Shown: positions 25,942 to 34,626 of the stretch, piece by piece
How the letters are laid out: each line of letters opens with the position of its first letter
How positions within the stretch are numbered: position 1 is the stretch's first letter
Assembly: GCA_964517135.1 (NCBI GenBank)
Contig: CAZFBA010000024.1
Coordinates: 1 to 58,700, forward strand
DNA from: CAZFBA01 sp964517135
GTDB taxonomy: Bacteria > Cyanobacteriota > Vampirovibrionia > JBFMGH01
Direction: 5' to 3'
DNA length: 58,700 nt
Made by a program: the position numbers and the translations under genes
The notes under the pieces: model-generated
What the model was told of the DNA's origin: nothing
The model's input: only the letters and a program-made list of their open reading frames with translations
Databases searched by the model: none

Positions 25942-26790
25942 ATGAGAACACCACTAATGAATATTACTGCTAAAACAGGGCTTTTAATGGTTTATCATTC
26001 AGGTTCTGGCAGCACCCGGATAATAAACGATATTTTAAAAGAAAAATTATCAGACAGGTATGATATTACACTAAAGGAAATTGATAGAAAGCTTGATTTA
26101 TCTATTTTTGATGAGCATGAACTTATTATATTTAGCTTTCCTACCTTTGGTTGTGAGCCTCCACAAAGCATGAGAGAGTTTATTGAGCGATTGCCGGCTT
26201 ATGAAAACTCTAAAAAGGCTTATGTCTTTACAACCTGTGCACTTTATCAGGAAAATTGCCTGAGGCACTTTATTCAATCCATTGAAAAAAAGAATATTCT
26301 TACGTTTAATTATGCCTGTATTAAAGGGCCTGCAAGCGATGGAGCATTATTTTTTCCTGAAAAATGGAAATTTATCTGGAATTATGAAAAAAATATTCAC
26401 TCAAAAATCGAAAACATAACAGCTGAAATTATTAAAATGTCTGAAAATACACTGAAAAAATCAAAAATACCCCTGTATAAATGGTATACACCCTTAAATC
26501 GAGCAATGCTTTTCTTTCTTGAAAAGCAATATGAATCTTTAAAAGAATCAATACATTTGCTGCCAGACAGGTGTGTTAATTGCAACCTCTGCGTAAAAAG
26601 CTGTCATCGTGAAAGCTGGAAAGCTTCTGATAATAACCCGGTATTTTCACCTGAAAATTGTGAATTATGCTTGAAATGTATTCATAATTGCCCTCATAAT
26701 GCTATAATCATTACAGACGGAATGAAAGACAGGCCCAGGCTTAATAAAGCCTTTTACAGCAAGAAAAAACAAGAGATTCTATTTGAATAA
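25942..26790 (+). CDS. EFR1-family flavodoxin/ferredoxin protein
   Basis: This 282-residue protein joins a flavodoxin-like fold (residues 10-165; phosphate loop YHSGSGSTR, then FSFPTFGCEPPQS) to a C-terminal pair of 4Fe-4S motifs: C-V-N-C-N-L-C-V-K-S-C and C-E-L-C-L-K-C-I-H-N-C-P. This is the EFR1 arrangement, a probable small electron carrier for anaerobic redox chemistry. The first ATG (25942) has no obvious ribosome-binding site; ATG 25957 is a possible start. No partner oxidoreductase is adjacent, although the NPD flavoenzyme is the divergent neighbour. Confidence 0.88.
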   Translation: MRTPLMNITAKTGLLMVYHSGSGSTRIINDILKEKLSDRYDITLKEIDRKLDLSIFDEHELIIFSFPTFGCEPPQSMREFIERLPAYENSKKAYVFTTCALYQENCLRHFIQSIEKKNILTFNYACIKGPASDGALFFPEKWKFIWNYEKNIHSKIENITAEIIKMSENTLKKSKIPLYKWYTPLNRAMLFFLEKQYESLKESIHLLPDRCVNCNLCVKSCHRESWKASDNNPVFSPENCELCLKCIHNCPHNAIIITDGMKDRPRLNKAFYSKKKQEILFE

Positions 26791-27161
26791 TTAGCTTAAA
26801 TAAGGCTTTTGAAGCATTAATTATTATTAAGTGATTTTACGTATATTTTGATATATTTATTAACAATTTTGTAATATTTAACAATACTAAATTAATAGTT
26901 GTTTTTATTAACACAGGGGTGCTTAATTGCGATTTTTGAACGGGTAATTTCTTCTAATCGGGCTGAAATCTGTATTATTTTTTTGAGGATTAATCAATTA
27001 CAGGGAAGGTTATATTAACAAGTTGATGAAGAAATTTGACTGGTAATACATATGTAGATTTTTATAAGGATATTATCTGTTACAAAAGGGCTTCGCTTAT
27101 TTACATACTAAAAAGGTAGATATAACTATATTTATGGGGTTAAAACATGGGGGTATAATTA
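26791..27161. other. 371-base intergenic region
   Basis: Very AT-rich spacer before the Asn-rich unknown gene. Apart from a GGGGG ribosome-binding site next to the following ATG, I find no convincing promoter, terminator, repeat or RNA. Confidence 0.4.
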
Positions 27162-28238
27162 ATGACAAGGATAGATGACAAACCAAAAGAAGTCAAAAAA
27201 AGTAATAATATTAAGGATTCTAACCAGAAAACAAAAACAGAAAACTCTAATAATAACACTGACAGCCATAACACCACTGTCAATTCAGCAAGAAACCAAA
27301 ATACAATACAAGCAACAAATAACAATAGTGCTTTAGATAGCTTTAAAGCACTTGATAACGTTATTAATAATCCTAATAACACTAATCCGTTTTCAGAAAC
27401 ATTAAACATAACAGCAAATAACGCTGTTACAAATAGTGTTAATCCACAGTCAGGAACTGATCAGGCAACACCACCACGGATGGAAGGCTTTGACCAGATG
27501 ATACCTGATTCGGTAAAGGCTGAAATAGGTGATGTTCAGGACTATCTCAATAATATTCAGGTGCCGGCAGATATTACTGCTCAGGGAGCGGATGCAGTAA
27601 ATAAGTATAAAATAGACGTTCTTGCAAACGATCTGAAAAGCCGTATAAGAGAAGAAGACGGCAGCTTCAAACCAGCACCGCCATTTGATGATGTGGATGC
27701 TGCTCAGACAGTTATGGCTTCTGCTGCTTTGCTTTCCCAGCAAGCACTTCAAGAATCAGGTGAGTTTACTATGGATGCCTGGAAAGATAAATTTGTTGAC
27801 TATGCTAGAGCTGTAGGTAGATTCGGTGATTATGGCTGGTCTCGCAACTTCCAAGATGGTACACCAACCCAGACAGGGCATTTCTGGATGGCCTTTGAAG
27901 GCTCATACGGTTTATTTAGAGGTATGGGCAATAATTTCTTAACAAAAGCACTCCTGAACATTGGAGGTGCGCATGGGCATGAAATACTGGCTGACGGAGG
28001 TTTTGTTCATCTGAATACTATCGACGGCAGAACCAAAGAAGATCTTAACAATTCTCTGTTTGCTGTTGAAATGGCCAGACAGTTTGAAAATGGTGATATT
28101 CCTTGCCCGTTCTCTTTCACCGCTTTATGGGCACAGAAAACCAGAGAAGGACAAGATATACCTGCATCGGCATTCTATTTGCCACATGCAGACATAAGTT
28201 ACAATGATTATCCTGTGTTCTGGTCAGCCGGCAACTAG
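27162..28238 (+). CDS. Protein of unknown function with Asn-rich disordered N-terminus
   Basis: This 358-residue protein has no signal peptide or membrane segment. Residues 1-105 are Asn/Thr/Ser/Lys-rich and look disordered. From about 110 to 358 there is a folded-looking domain with many aromatics and conserved-looking stretches (WSRNFQDGTPTQTGHFWMAF, FLTKALLNIGGAHGHEI, FSFTALWAQKTREG). I recognise no family. The leader resembles that of the EF-hand protein at 22849-23937, which may point to shared handling such as secretion or surface attachment, though this is speculative. GGGGG precedes the ATG. Confidence 0.8.
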   Translation: MTRIDDKPKEVKKSNNIKDSNQKTKTENSNNNTDSHNTTVNSARNQNTIQATNNNSALDSFKALDNVINNPNNTNPFSETLNITANNAVTNSVNPQSGTDQATPPRMEGFDQMIPDSVKAEIGDVQDYLNNIQVPADITAQGADAVNKYKIDVLANDLKSRIREEDGSFKPAPPFDDVDAAQTVMASAALLSQQALQESGEFTMDAWKDKFVDYARAVGRFGDYGWSRNFQDGTPTQTGHFWMAFEGSYGLFRGMGNNFLTKALLNIGGAHGHEILADGGFVHLNTIDGRTKEDLNNSLFAVEMARQFENGDIPCPFSFTALWAQKTREGQDIPASAFYLPHADISYNDYPVFWSAGN

Positions 28239-28277
28239 GATAACATTATATAAAGACTTCGCATAACAACTCCGGCA

Positions 28278-28305
28278 GCAGGTAAAGGCAATTGCTTTTA
28301 CCTGC
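28278..28305. other. Near-perfect 28-base palindrome
   Basis: GCAGGTAAAGGCAA and TTGCTTTTACCTGC form a hairpin with one G-T pair. It lies 40 bases after the Asn-rich gene. A-rich rather than T-rich sequence follows, so it is a weak candidate terminator. Confidence 0.55.
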
Positions 28306-28398
28306 AAAACTGTTGCTTGCCTGCGTAAGCCTAAAATATAAACATAATGATAGAATATTTTCTTATTTATAGTCTGATATCTTTTTCTTACAATAAGA

Positions 28399-28610
28399 GA
28401 TCAGTGTATAACTTAAAATTTTTCGATTTTCAAAACCCGTGCCACGGCTGGCACTTGACCCCATCAAAACAGGCTAACCCAGGGGTATTGAGTGATTTCT
28501 TGTTCTCTTTATCTGCAAGTGATCACCTGCTCGTTCAACCCATATCTTAAATTTATATTTCTTGAAAGTCGAAACCTGAAAAATCTATCATTATAGTTAT
28601 GCATTAGTCT
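28399..28610 (+). repeat. Dispersed repeat family I, copy D (full, diverged core, 212 bp)
   Basis: The left end GATCAGTGTATAACTT with TTTCGATTTTCAAAACCC and the right end CTGCTCGTTCAACCCATATC ... TTGAAAGTCGAAACC ... AGTTATGCATTAGTCT are well conserved. The core is replaced by a different sequence with its own small stem (GTGCC...GGCAC). It ends 34 bases before the lactate permease start, in the same orientation. Confidence 0.88.
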
Positions 28611-28644
28611 CAATAAATAAAGCTAATTGTAATGGATAAAAACT

Positions 28645-30390
28645 ATGACCTGGCACCAGTCAATAGATCCTGCTAATAATCTGATTGTATCAGCAATCTG
28701 GGCTTCATTGCCTGTAATATTTCTTATTATTGCCCTTGCAGTGCTAAAACTTAAAGGCTATGTCGCAGGAATTCTTACTCTCGTCATTGCTATGCTGATA
28801 GCTATAATAATTTTTGCTATGCCAGCTGAGCTAACCGTTTTTTCATCGCTGTATGGCATTTTATTCGGCCTTATACCGGTTGGCTGGATCGTCTTAATGG
28901 CAGTATTTCTCTATAACCTGACAGTAGAATCTGGTGAATTTAATATTGTTAAAGATTCGATTTTAACCATAACTGAAGATAGACGTATTCAGGCTCTTTT
29001 GATAGCTTTTGCTTTTGGAGCATTTTTAGAAGCCATAGCAGGTTTTGGCACTCCTGTGGCTATTACAGCTGCAATGCTCGCAGGTATTGGCTTCAAGCCT
29101 TTTTATGCTGCTGGAATATGCCTGATTGCCAACACTGCACCTGTTGCCTTTGCTGCTGTTGGTATACCAATTATTACTGCCGGGGCCGTCTCTTCAATGG
29201 ATCCAGCATTGATAGGTCAGATGGCAGGACGCCAACTGGCTCTGTTTTCAGTATTTGTACCTTTCTGGCTGATATTCATTATGGCTGGCTGGAAAGCAAC
29301 TAAAGAAGTTATGCCGGCTATTCTAGCAACAGGCCTGTCTTATGGGCTGGTACTTTTATTGACATCACATTATCTGGGGCCAGAATTGCCGGGTATTCTA
29401 TCTGCCCTGGCTTCAATTGTTTCTTTGATAATACTTTTAAAATATTGGAAGCCTGAAACTATCTGGAAGTTTGAGGGAGAAGATATCAAACCACATAAAG
29501 CTTTTAATTATAATTCTTTGCAGGTAGCAAAAGCCTGGAGTCCTTTTATAATAGTAACAATACTTATTACTAATTGGGGATTAACTCCTGTTCGAAATAT
29601 GCTTGAATTAGCTACTCTAAAGATATCTTTTAATACCCTGAATAGAATAGTTTTGCCTGATGGAAGTCTTCTTGAGGCTGTTTATCAGCTTAACTTGCTG
29701 GCCACAACAGGCACATCTATTTTCATAGCAACTGTTATTTCTGCTTTTATACTCGGTCTTAAACCTGAAAGTTTCTTTAAAATATTTCTTAAAACACTTA
29801 ATGAATTGAAATACGCTTTAATAACAATTGCATGCTTTCTCGGGTTTGCGTATGTAGCCAACTGGTCTGGTATGACAGCAACTCTGGGTGCAGTATTTAC
29901 TATTGCAGGCCCTGTTTATCCCTTTATATCACCGCTTTTAGGCTGGCTTGGGGTTTTTATTACCGGCAGTGACACCTCTTCAAACGCCCTGTTTTGTAAC
30001 CTGCAAAGAGTTACAGCAGAAGCAACAGGGGTTAACCCTGTACTTACAGTGGCTGCAAATACTACAGGAGGATGTGCAGCAAAGATGATTTCTCCTCAAA
30101 GCCTTGCAGTGGCAACTTCTTCAACCGGCCTTTCAGGCCAGGAATCAGCATTGTTCAGGTTTACACTTCCTCATAGTATATTGTTTGTAGTCTTTATAGG
30201 GCTAATTACCATTCTTATGGCTTATGTTTTCCCCTGGATGGCGCCTGATAAATCTGTGGATGCTCTGTCATTAAATATTCCTGAATTTATTAATGGCCCG
30301 GTAATATTGTTTATAAGCTTTTTAATAATATTTATTTCAGGTTTTTACCTTTCAAAGGTGAGTTCTGGCTCTTCAAAAACAGATTCTTGA
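28645..30390 (+). CDS. lctP: L-lactate permease (LctP family)
   Basis: This 581-residue protein with about 13-14 membrane helices imports lactate (or glycolate) with protons. Family landmarks: the N-terminal WHQSIDPANNLIVSAIWASL, GAFLEAIAGFGTPVAITAAM, GLKPFYAAGICLIANTAPVAF-like helix pair, TGSDTSSNALFCNLQ and GGCAAKMISPQSLAVA. Length is normal (550-590). No lactate dehydrogenase operon is adjacent, so the carbon-use pathway must lie elsewhere. The leader is almost entirely repeat copy D. Confidence 0.93.
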   Translation: MTWHQSIDPANNLIVSAIWASLPVIFLIIALAVLKLKGYVAGILTLVIAMLIAIIIFAMPAELTVFSSLYGILFGLIPVGWIVLMAVFLYNLTVESGEFNIVKDSILTITEDRRIQALLIAFAFGAFLEAIAGFGTPVAITAAMLAGIGFKPFYAAGICLIANTAPVAFAAVGIPIITAGAVSSMDPALIGQMAGRQLALFSVFVPFWLIFIMAGWKATKEVMPAILATGLSYGLVLLLTSHYLGPELPGILSALASIVSLIILLKYWKPETIWKFEGEDIKPHKAFNYNSLQVAKAWSPFIIVTILITNWGLTPVRNMLELATLKISFNTLNRIVLPDGSLLEAVYQLNLLATTGTSIFIATVISAFILGLKPESFFKIFLKTLNELKYALITIACFLGFAYVANWSGMTATLGAVFTIAGPVYPFISPLLGWLGVFITGSDTSSNALFCNLQRVTAEATGVNPVLTVAANTTGGCAAKMISPQSLAVATSSTGLSGQESALFRFTLPHSILFVVFIGLITILMAYVFPWMAPDKSVDALSLNIPEFINGPVILFISFLIIFISGFYLSKVSSGSSKTDS

Positions 30391-30498
30391 TAGAATAATC
30401 ATACTTTTTTCTGAGGCCATTTTCACTCTGTGTTGCGATTGAATAAGAAAACAGACAGTCTATTATGATTTTGTTGCACACAATAAAGGATACTAAAA

Positions 30499-30852
30499 AT
30501 GAAGAAAATTCTATTATCTCTTATTGCCATAACTCTCATATTCTCTACTGCTGCTTCAAATGCAATGGCAAAAGAACATAACTACCATAATGGCAATAAT
30601 TACTACCATCATACATCCTATCATAAAACCTATCAGAAAGATGGAGGAACATACACTATCAATAAATCAACTACAGAGGCCAGATGTCACAAAGATAAAA
30701 CCACTAAAAGCTCTGGCAGCTTTTTAAACTTTCATATAGGTGTACCGGGGCACAGCGATCTCAGGGGATATCAATCAAGCTTTGGGCCACCATCCTTTCA
30801 TGGCGACAGCAACGGCAGTTTCGGTCCTCATTCCCCTATTGGTGAAATTTAG
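30499..30852 (+). CDS. Small secreted His-rich protein
   Basis: The 117-residue product has a signal peptide (MKKILLSLIAITLIF..., cleavage near AMA-KE) and a mature part of about 93 residues. Its first third is His/Tyr/Asn-rich (HNYHNGNNYYHHTSYHKTY) and its last part is Gly/Ser/Pro/His-rich. The His content suggests periplasmic metal binding, but no family is recognised. AAAGGA lies about 10 bases before the ATG. The stop codon TAG lies inside the end of repeat family II copy 2, so the C-terminus may have been set by insertion of the repeat. Confidence 0.75.
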   Translation: MKKILLSLIAITLIFSTAASNAMAKEHNYHNGNNYYHHTSYHKTYQKDGGTYTINKSTTEARCHKDKTTKSSGSFLNFHIGVPGHSDLRGYQSSFGPPSFHGDSNGSFGPHSPIGEI

Positions 30853-30954
30853 CCCGAATTATTCATCAATTTATAGTTTATTTATTCTTGAGGGTTAAAA
30901 AGATGTATTCGCTAAATGTCAATTTATTAATAGTTTATGAATTAAATGGGTTAG
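30846..30954 (-). repeat. Dispersed repeat family II, copy 2 (short form, 109 bp)
   Basis: The reverse complement matches 3899-4176 in three blocks, including 37 identical bases (30918-30954) and 19 identical bases (30896-30914). The roughly 160-base internal segment with hairpin 2 is missing. It overlaps the last codons of the His-rich protein gene. Confidence 0.8.
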
Positions 30955-31138
30955 TCAGGAATAAGGCAGCATTAGAAAATATACTCTGCAAATATATGAC
31001 TAACGTATTTGTTGCATACCCTTGAAATAGCTATCAGATTTTGCCTGAATTAGCATTAGTCTTTTCTATAAAATTTAATTCATATATAATAAAAGGCAAC
31101 CCAAAAGCTAAATTATTCCTAAATACAGGAGAAATGTT

Positions 31139-31735
31139 TTGGATAAAATGGCAGAACTCAATGGGCTGATAGTAAATCAGTTTGTTGAAATGGCAGAAGT
31201 ATTCACCGGCTTTGAAGCAAGAAATAGATATTCTGTAAAAAACACTGATGGTGAAGAAATCTATTTGGCTGAAGAGTATCAATCAAATACACTGCTCCGA
31301 ATTTATTTAAGAAACTTTAGACCCTTTGAAATGGCAATCAGATCAGATGTGAGTACTATTGTATTTACTATCAGCAGGCCATTCAGGTTTTATTTTCATG
31401 AAATATCAATAAATGACAGAGATGGCAAAGTTATTGGTCAGGTTAAAAAAGAGTTTGCACTGCTGGAGCGTATATATACTATTTATGATGCCAGAGGCAG
31501 ACAGATATTTGAGCTTCATGGCCCTGTTTTTCGCCCCTGGACTTTCTTTATCAAATGGCGTGGTAATGAAATAGGCAAAATAACTAAGAAATGGTCAGGA
31601 GTGGCAAAAGAAGCCTTCACAGTTGCAGACAATTTCGGTGTTCTGTTCCCTAAAAACCTTCCGGTGGAACATAAAGCCCTTTTGCTTGGTGCTGTTTTTC
31701 TTATAGATTTTGTACATTTTGAAAACAGAAAATAA
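31139..31735 (+). CDS. Phospholipid scramblase-related protein
   Basis: This 198-residue protein matches the scramblase/LURP-one fold from end to end: an ARNRYSV...EEIYLAEE strand pair, R-P-F-E-M, SRPFRFYF, DGKVIGQVKKEF, IYDARGRQIFELHGP, GNEIGKITKKWSGVAKEAFT, DNFGVLFP and a final hydrophobic helix, KALLLGAVFLIDFVHFE. The eukaryotic N-terminal Pro-rich segment and the Cys-rich palmitoylation site are absent, which is normal for bacterial members. It may bind membranes or nucleic acid; scramblase activity in bacteria is not established. The start is TTG at 31139, with GGAG 7 bases upstream; ATG 31148 is the alternative. Confidence 0.88.
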   Translation: MDKMAELNGLIVNQFVEMAEVFTGFEARNRYSVKNTDGEEIYLAEEYQSNTLLRIYLRNFRPFEMAIRSDVSTIVFTISRPFRFYFHEISINDRDGKVIGQVKKEFALLERIYTIYDARGRQIFELHGPVFRPWTFFIKWRGNEIGKITKKWSGVAKEAFTVADNFGVLFPKNLPVEHKALLLGAVFLIDFVHFENRK

Positions 31736-31917
31736 ACCTGGCAGTGACAGATATAAACTGCAAATAAGATCCGGCAACTCCCTTCTGAGAAAACAGAATA
31801 AAGAAGTTGAAAAGCATTTTTTTTATTTGTTGACAATCTGATTTATGCTATACTCAACTTACTATTATTAACTTATATGGACATTAATACCTGCAATAGG
31901 CCAAAACGGGGGTACTT

Positions 31918-32493
31918 ATGAGGAAAATTTTATCTTTTACAGTTCTTTTACTTTTTTGTTTTACAGGAGCAACAGCTCTGGCAGAAATTACAACTCAGGA
32001 TATCAATTATATAAAACAAATCAAAAGTTCTGTTGTTTCAAAGCTGCCTAAAAGGATTGATGTAAACTGGGCCCCATCTTCAGACCCAGACTATGCTAAA
32101 CATATGGGCTATTGTAAAACAAGAACACCGGCTGAAACCAGTGGTGTTAACTGCTTAAATCACTATGAATATGAGCTTAAAATGGGTAATAGGAACTATT
32201 ATCTTATTTATAGATACGACGGGAAGCTAAAATTCGTTAAAGCAACTATACCTTCATCAAGAACAACAGCTGTTTACGCTTATCCATCAGGCAATCTTGC
32301 TTATATAAAAGTACAAAAATCTAATAATAGTGCCGCACTTTTTAAAGCTGACAGCAAATTAGAAATTTTTCAGACAGAAAAAGGCTGTATGGTAGAAAAA
32401 AACAGCCAGTATGTTAGTAATAATTATACTCATTCACTTTGTGGAAAGCTTATTTTGCAGACAGAAACAGTGCTAAAAAATACTACTAAATAG
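31918..32493 (+). CDS. Secreted protein of unknown function
   Basis: This 191-residue product has a signal peptide (MRKILSFTVLLLFCFTGATA..., cleavage near ALA-EI). The mature domain is Tyr-rich and probably beta-rich, with four cysteines (in YCKTR, NCLNHY, GCMVEK and LCGKL) that could form two disulphides. No family is recognised. A promoter-like TTGTTG-N16-TATACT (31827-31854) and GGGGGT before the ATG precede it. A periplasmic or surface role is inferred from the leader alone. Confidence 0.75.
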   Translation: MRKILSFTVLLLFCFTGATALAEITTQDINYIKQIKSSVVSKLPKRIDVNWAPSSDPDYAKHMGYCKTRTPAETSGVNCLNHYEYELKMGNRNYYLIYRYDGKLKFVKATIPSSRTTAVYAYPSGNLAYIKVQKSNNSAALFKADSKLEIFQTEKGCMVEKNSQYVSNNYTHSLCGKLILQTETVLKNTTK

Positions 32494-32648
32494 TTTTAAC
32501 ACGGATTATTCACAAATATTTCAATCCACAAAAGCAAATTTGCTGGAATATATTACAATTCTAAAATTCTCAAGAGCGTTTTAATTTATTCACTGATCAT
32601 ATGTAAATATCAGATTAAAAACATAAACCTGAGTGCGAACAGTTTATA

Positions 32649-32892
32649 AAAGACTGATACACAACCTGAGTGAAAGATTTTTCTGGTTTCGATTTTCAAA
32701 AATTTTAAACGTGAAGATATGGATTGAACGGGTCGATTGGCCTGGGCTTTCAAAGCACGTATACGAAGTCAGTAAGCCAGTAGTGAAAAGTTTTTGCTTC
32801 TTTATGAAAAAAGAAGAGAGCCCATGCCTTCCTTTAGGGTGGGCGGGATCTGGGTTTTGAAAATCGAAAAATTTTTAAGTTATGCACTGATC
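32649..32892 (-). repeat. Dispersed repeat family I, copy E (full, 244 bp)
   Basis: Read on the minus strand it begins with GATCAGTGCATAACTT (32892), TTTTCGATTTTCAAAACCC and a GGGCGG/CCCGCCCACCC core. It carries an extra stretch of about 65 bases in the core and ends with the GTTCAATCC, GATTTTCAAAAATT and AGTCTT side at 32649. It lies between two convergent genes, the only clear copy whose right end does not face a gene start. Confidence 0.87.
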
Positions 32893-32901
32893 TTTTATAC
32901 A

Positions 32902-32930
32902 GGCAAAAAAAAAGATGCCACCGGGCATCT
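32902..32930 (-). terminator. Rho-independent terminator of the repeat-protein gene
   Basis: On the minus strand AGATGCC (32930-32924) pairs with GGCATCT (32919-32913) around a CGGT loop and is followed by nine T residues. It lies 66 bases after the stop codon of the 32996-34297 gene. Confidence 0.8.
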
Positions 32931-32995
32931 AGTTGAAAAGAAGTCATAAGGAATAAGAGTCAAGAGAGCAAAATATATTTAAACGTTGATTGTTT

Positions 32996-34297
32996 TTAAA
33001 CTGCTTTTGCAAAAAGCCCTGAGATGTTTTGATTTACATAATTGAACAGACTGTTAGAGTTTTCACTGCCACACATTACCGGGTTGTTAGCATAGTTGTT
33101 CATGCTGAATACTTTATTGGTTCCATAATTAACAGCGCTTAAAAGGTCTGCTGACTGACCGCTATTAGTATGAACAGGGTTATTAGAGTTTGTATCTGTA
33201 TAGAGGTAATTGTTTAAACCGTTATTAACGTAGTTGAGCATATTGTGAGTATCTGCACTGCCAGAATTGACCGGTGCGCCAGAGTTTGTGTTGACAAAAA
33301 GATGTGAATTTAAACCGTTATTAACGTAGTTGAGCATATTGTGAGTATCTGCACTACCAGAATTGACCGGTGCACCAGAGTTTGTGTTGACAAAAAGATG
33401 TGAATTTAAACCGTTATTAACGTAGTTGAGCATATTGTGAGTATCTGCACTACCAGAATTGACCGGTGCGCCAGAGTTTGTGTTGATATAAAGATGTGAA
33501 TTTAAACCGTTATTAACGTAGTTGAGCATATTGTGAGTATCTGCACTACCAGAATTGACCGGTGCGCCAGAGTTTGTATTAATATAAAGATGATTGTTGA
33601 GGCCAGTATTTGTATCGTTGATCATCTGATTGGTTTCATTACTGCCTGCTGTTACTGGCTGGCCTGAATTTGTATTTGGATAAAGAAAAGCATTTAAACC
33701 ACTGTTAACAAAATTGAAAAGGTCATAAGCGCTGTCACTGCCTGCATATACGCCATTGTTTGTAGCTTTCTCGCCTGACATAATGTTATCGTAGGTTGAG
33801 TTTGTTTCGTTGTAGACTTTATCTGCATTTTTCTGGCCTGTTGTTTGCGGCTGGCCTAATAAATATTCTAAAGCAAGATTTACTTCGTTTAAAATTTTAT
33901 CTGCTGGACTATAGCAGGTATTTGTTTTGCCTTCGTTAATAACTGAATCTAAAGCATTGTTTACACTACCGAAGATGCCGTTGGCTGTTGTTGTTGCGTT
34001 TGTGTTTGTTGATTGGCCAATAATGTTATTAACTGATTCATTGGTCATATCCAAAACTGAGTAAGAAGGCTTTGTTTTATCAACAGGAAGAGGCTGATCG
34101 TTATTAATAGCTTTGAGAACTTGAGCTGTCTTAACTAAGATAGCATTAGAATCATTTAAAGTTTTTTGAATGCTTTCTTCTATGCTACCTGGAATGGTAT
34201 CACCAACGATATTATAAATATCATTATTAATCTTTTTAGGGCTGATGAAGTCAGTGGATTTATAAAAATAACCTGGTAATTGTGATACTGTAGTCAT
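32996..34297 (-). CDS. Repetitive protein with 32-residue tandem repeats, unknown function
   Basis: This 433-residue protein has no signal peptide. Residues 1-90 are helical in character. From about 90 on it consists of repeats of the form L-Y-I-N-T-N-S-G-A-P-V-N-S-G-S-A-D-T-H-N followed by M-L-N-Y-V-N-N-G-L-N-S-H. Four consecutive copies are nearly identical and flanked by 4-5 decayed ones (unit 32 residues, 96 bp). The Asn/Ser/Gly/Thr content suggests an extended solenoid or surface-type structure. No family is recognised. A terminator follows. Confidence 0.8.
   Translation of the reverse strand: MTTVSQLPGYFYKSTDFISPKKINNDIYNIVGDTIPGSIEESIQKTLNDSNAILVKTAQVLKAINNDQPLPVDKTKPSYSVLDMTNESVNNIIGQSTNTNATTTANGIFGSVNNALDSVINEGKTNTCYSPADKILNEVNLALEYLLGQPQTTGQKNADKVYNETNSTYDNIMSGEKATNNGVYAGSDSAYDLFNFVNSGLNAFLYPNTNSGQPVTAGSNETNQMINDTNTGLNNHLYINTNSGAPVNSGSADTHNMLNYVNNGLNSHLYINTNSGAPVNSGSADTHNMLNYVNNGLNSHLFVNTNSGAPVNSGSADTHNMLNYVNNGLNSHLFVNTNSGAPVNSGSADTHNMLNYVNNGLNNYLYTDTNSNNPVHTNSGQSADLLSAVNYGTNKVFSMNNYANNPVMCGSENSNSLFNYVNQNISGLFAKAV
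33220..33603 (-). repeat. Coding tandem repeat, 96-bp unit, four near-identical copies
   Basis: The sequence around GTAGTTGAGCATATTGTGAG recurs every 96 bases at about 33231, 33327, 33423 and 33519, with only a few base differences. Near identity at synonymous sites points to recent duplication or ongoing slippage, so copy number may vary between strains. Confidence 0.9.
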
Positions 34298-34520
34298 TCG
34301 CTTAATCCTTTACTTCTTAATTTAACCTTGCTTTTTTGTGACTCGATCTCTTGTGATATATTTTGTATATACTCTCTATATATCTAAAAAATTTTTTGTG
34401 GCAATAATTGCTTAAAATCGATGATTTTTTTACAATTGGTTACAATCCAATTCTATATTTAATGACAATTTAAAGAATTAAATAACTGCCCTGTATATTC
34501 TGAAATCTGATTACGTATTT

Positions 34521-34563
34521 CAAAAATTTTAAAATTGAAAAATTTTTAAGTTATGCACTGATC
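34521..34563 (-). repeat. Dispersed repeat family I, copy F (internally deleted)
   Basis: On the minus strand the left end GATCAGTGCATAACTT runs into TTTTTCAATTTTAAAATTTT, joining the left end almost directly to part of the right end without the core. It lies upstream of the repeat-protein gene on the same strand. Confidence 0.7.
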
Positions 34564-34573
34564 TTTTTTTAAA

Positions 34574-34602
34574 AAAACAAAAGGCGGCTTAAATCAGCCG
34601 CC
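34574..34602 (-). terminator. Rho-independent terminator of the 34627-35094 gene
   Basis: On the minus strand GGCGGCT (34602-34596) pairs with AGCCGCC (34589-34583) and is followed by TTTTGTTTTTTT. It lies about 25 bases after the stop. Confidence 0.85.
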
Positions 34603-34626
34603 ATTAAGGTGGTATCTGATATTGAC

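Noticed and set aside
28347..28550. 67-codon frame inside repeat copy D
   Set aside because: Within the repeat and not conserved in other copies.
32633..32860. 75-codon frame inside repeat copy E
   Set aside because: Lies almost wholly within the non-coding repeat; other copies do not keep the frame open.
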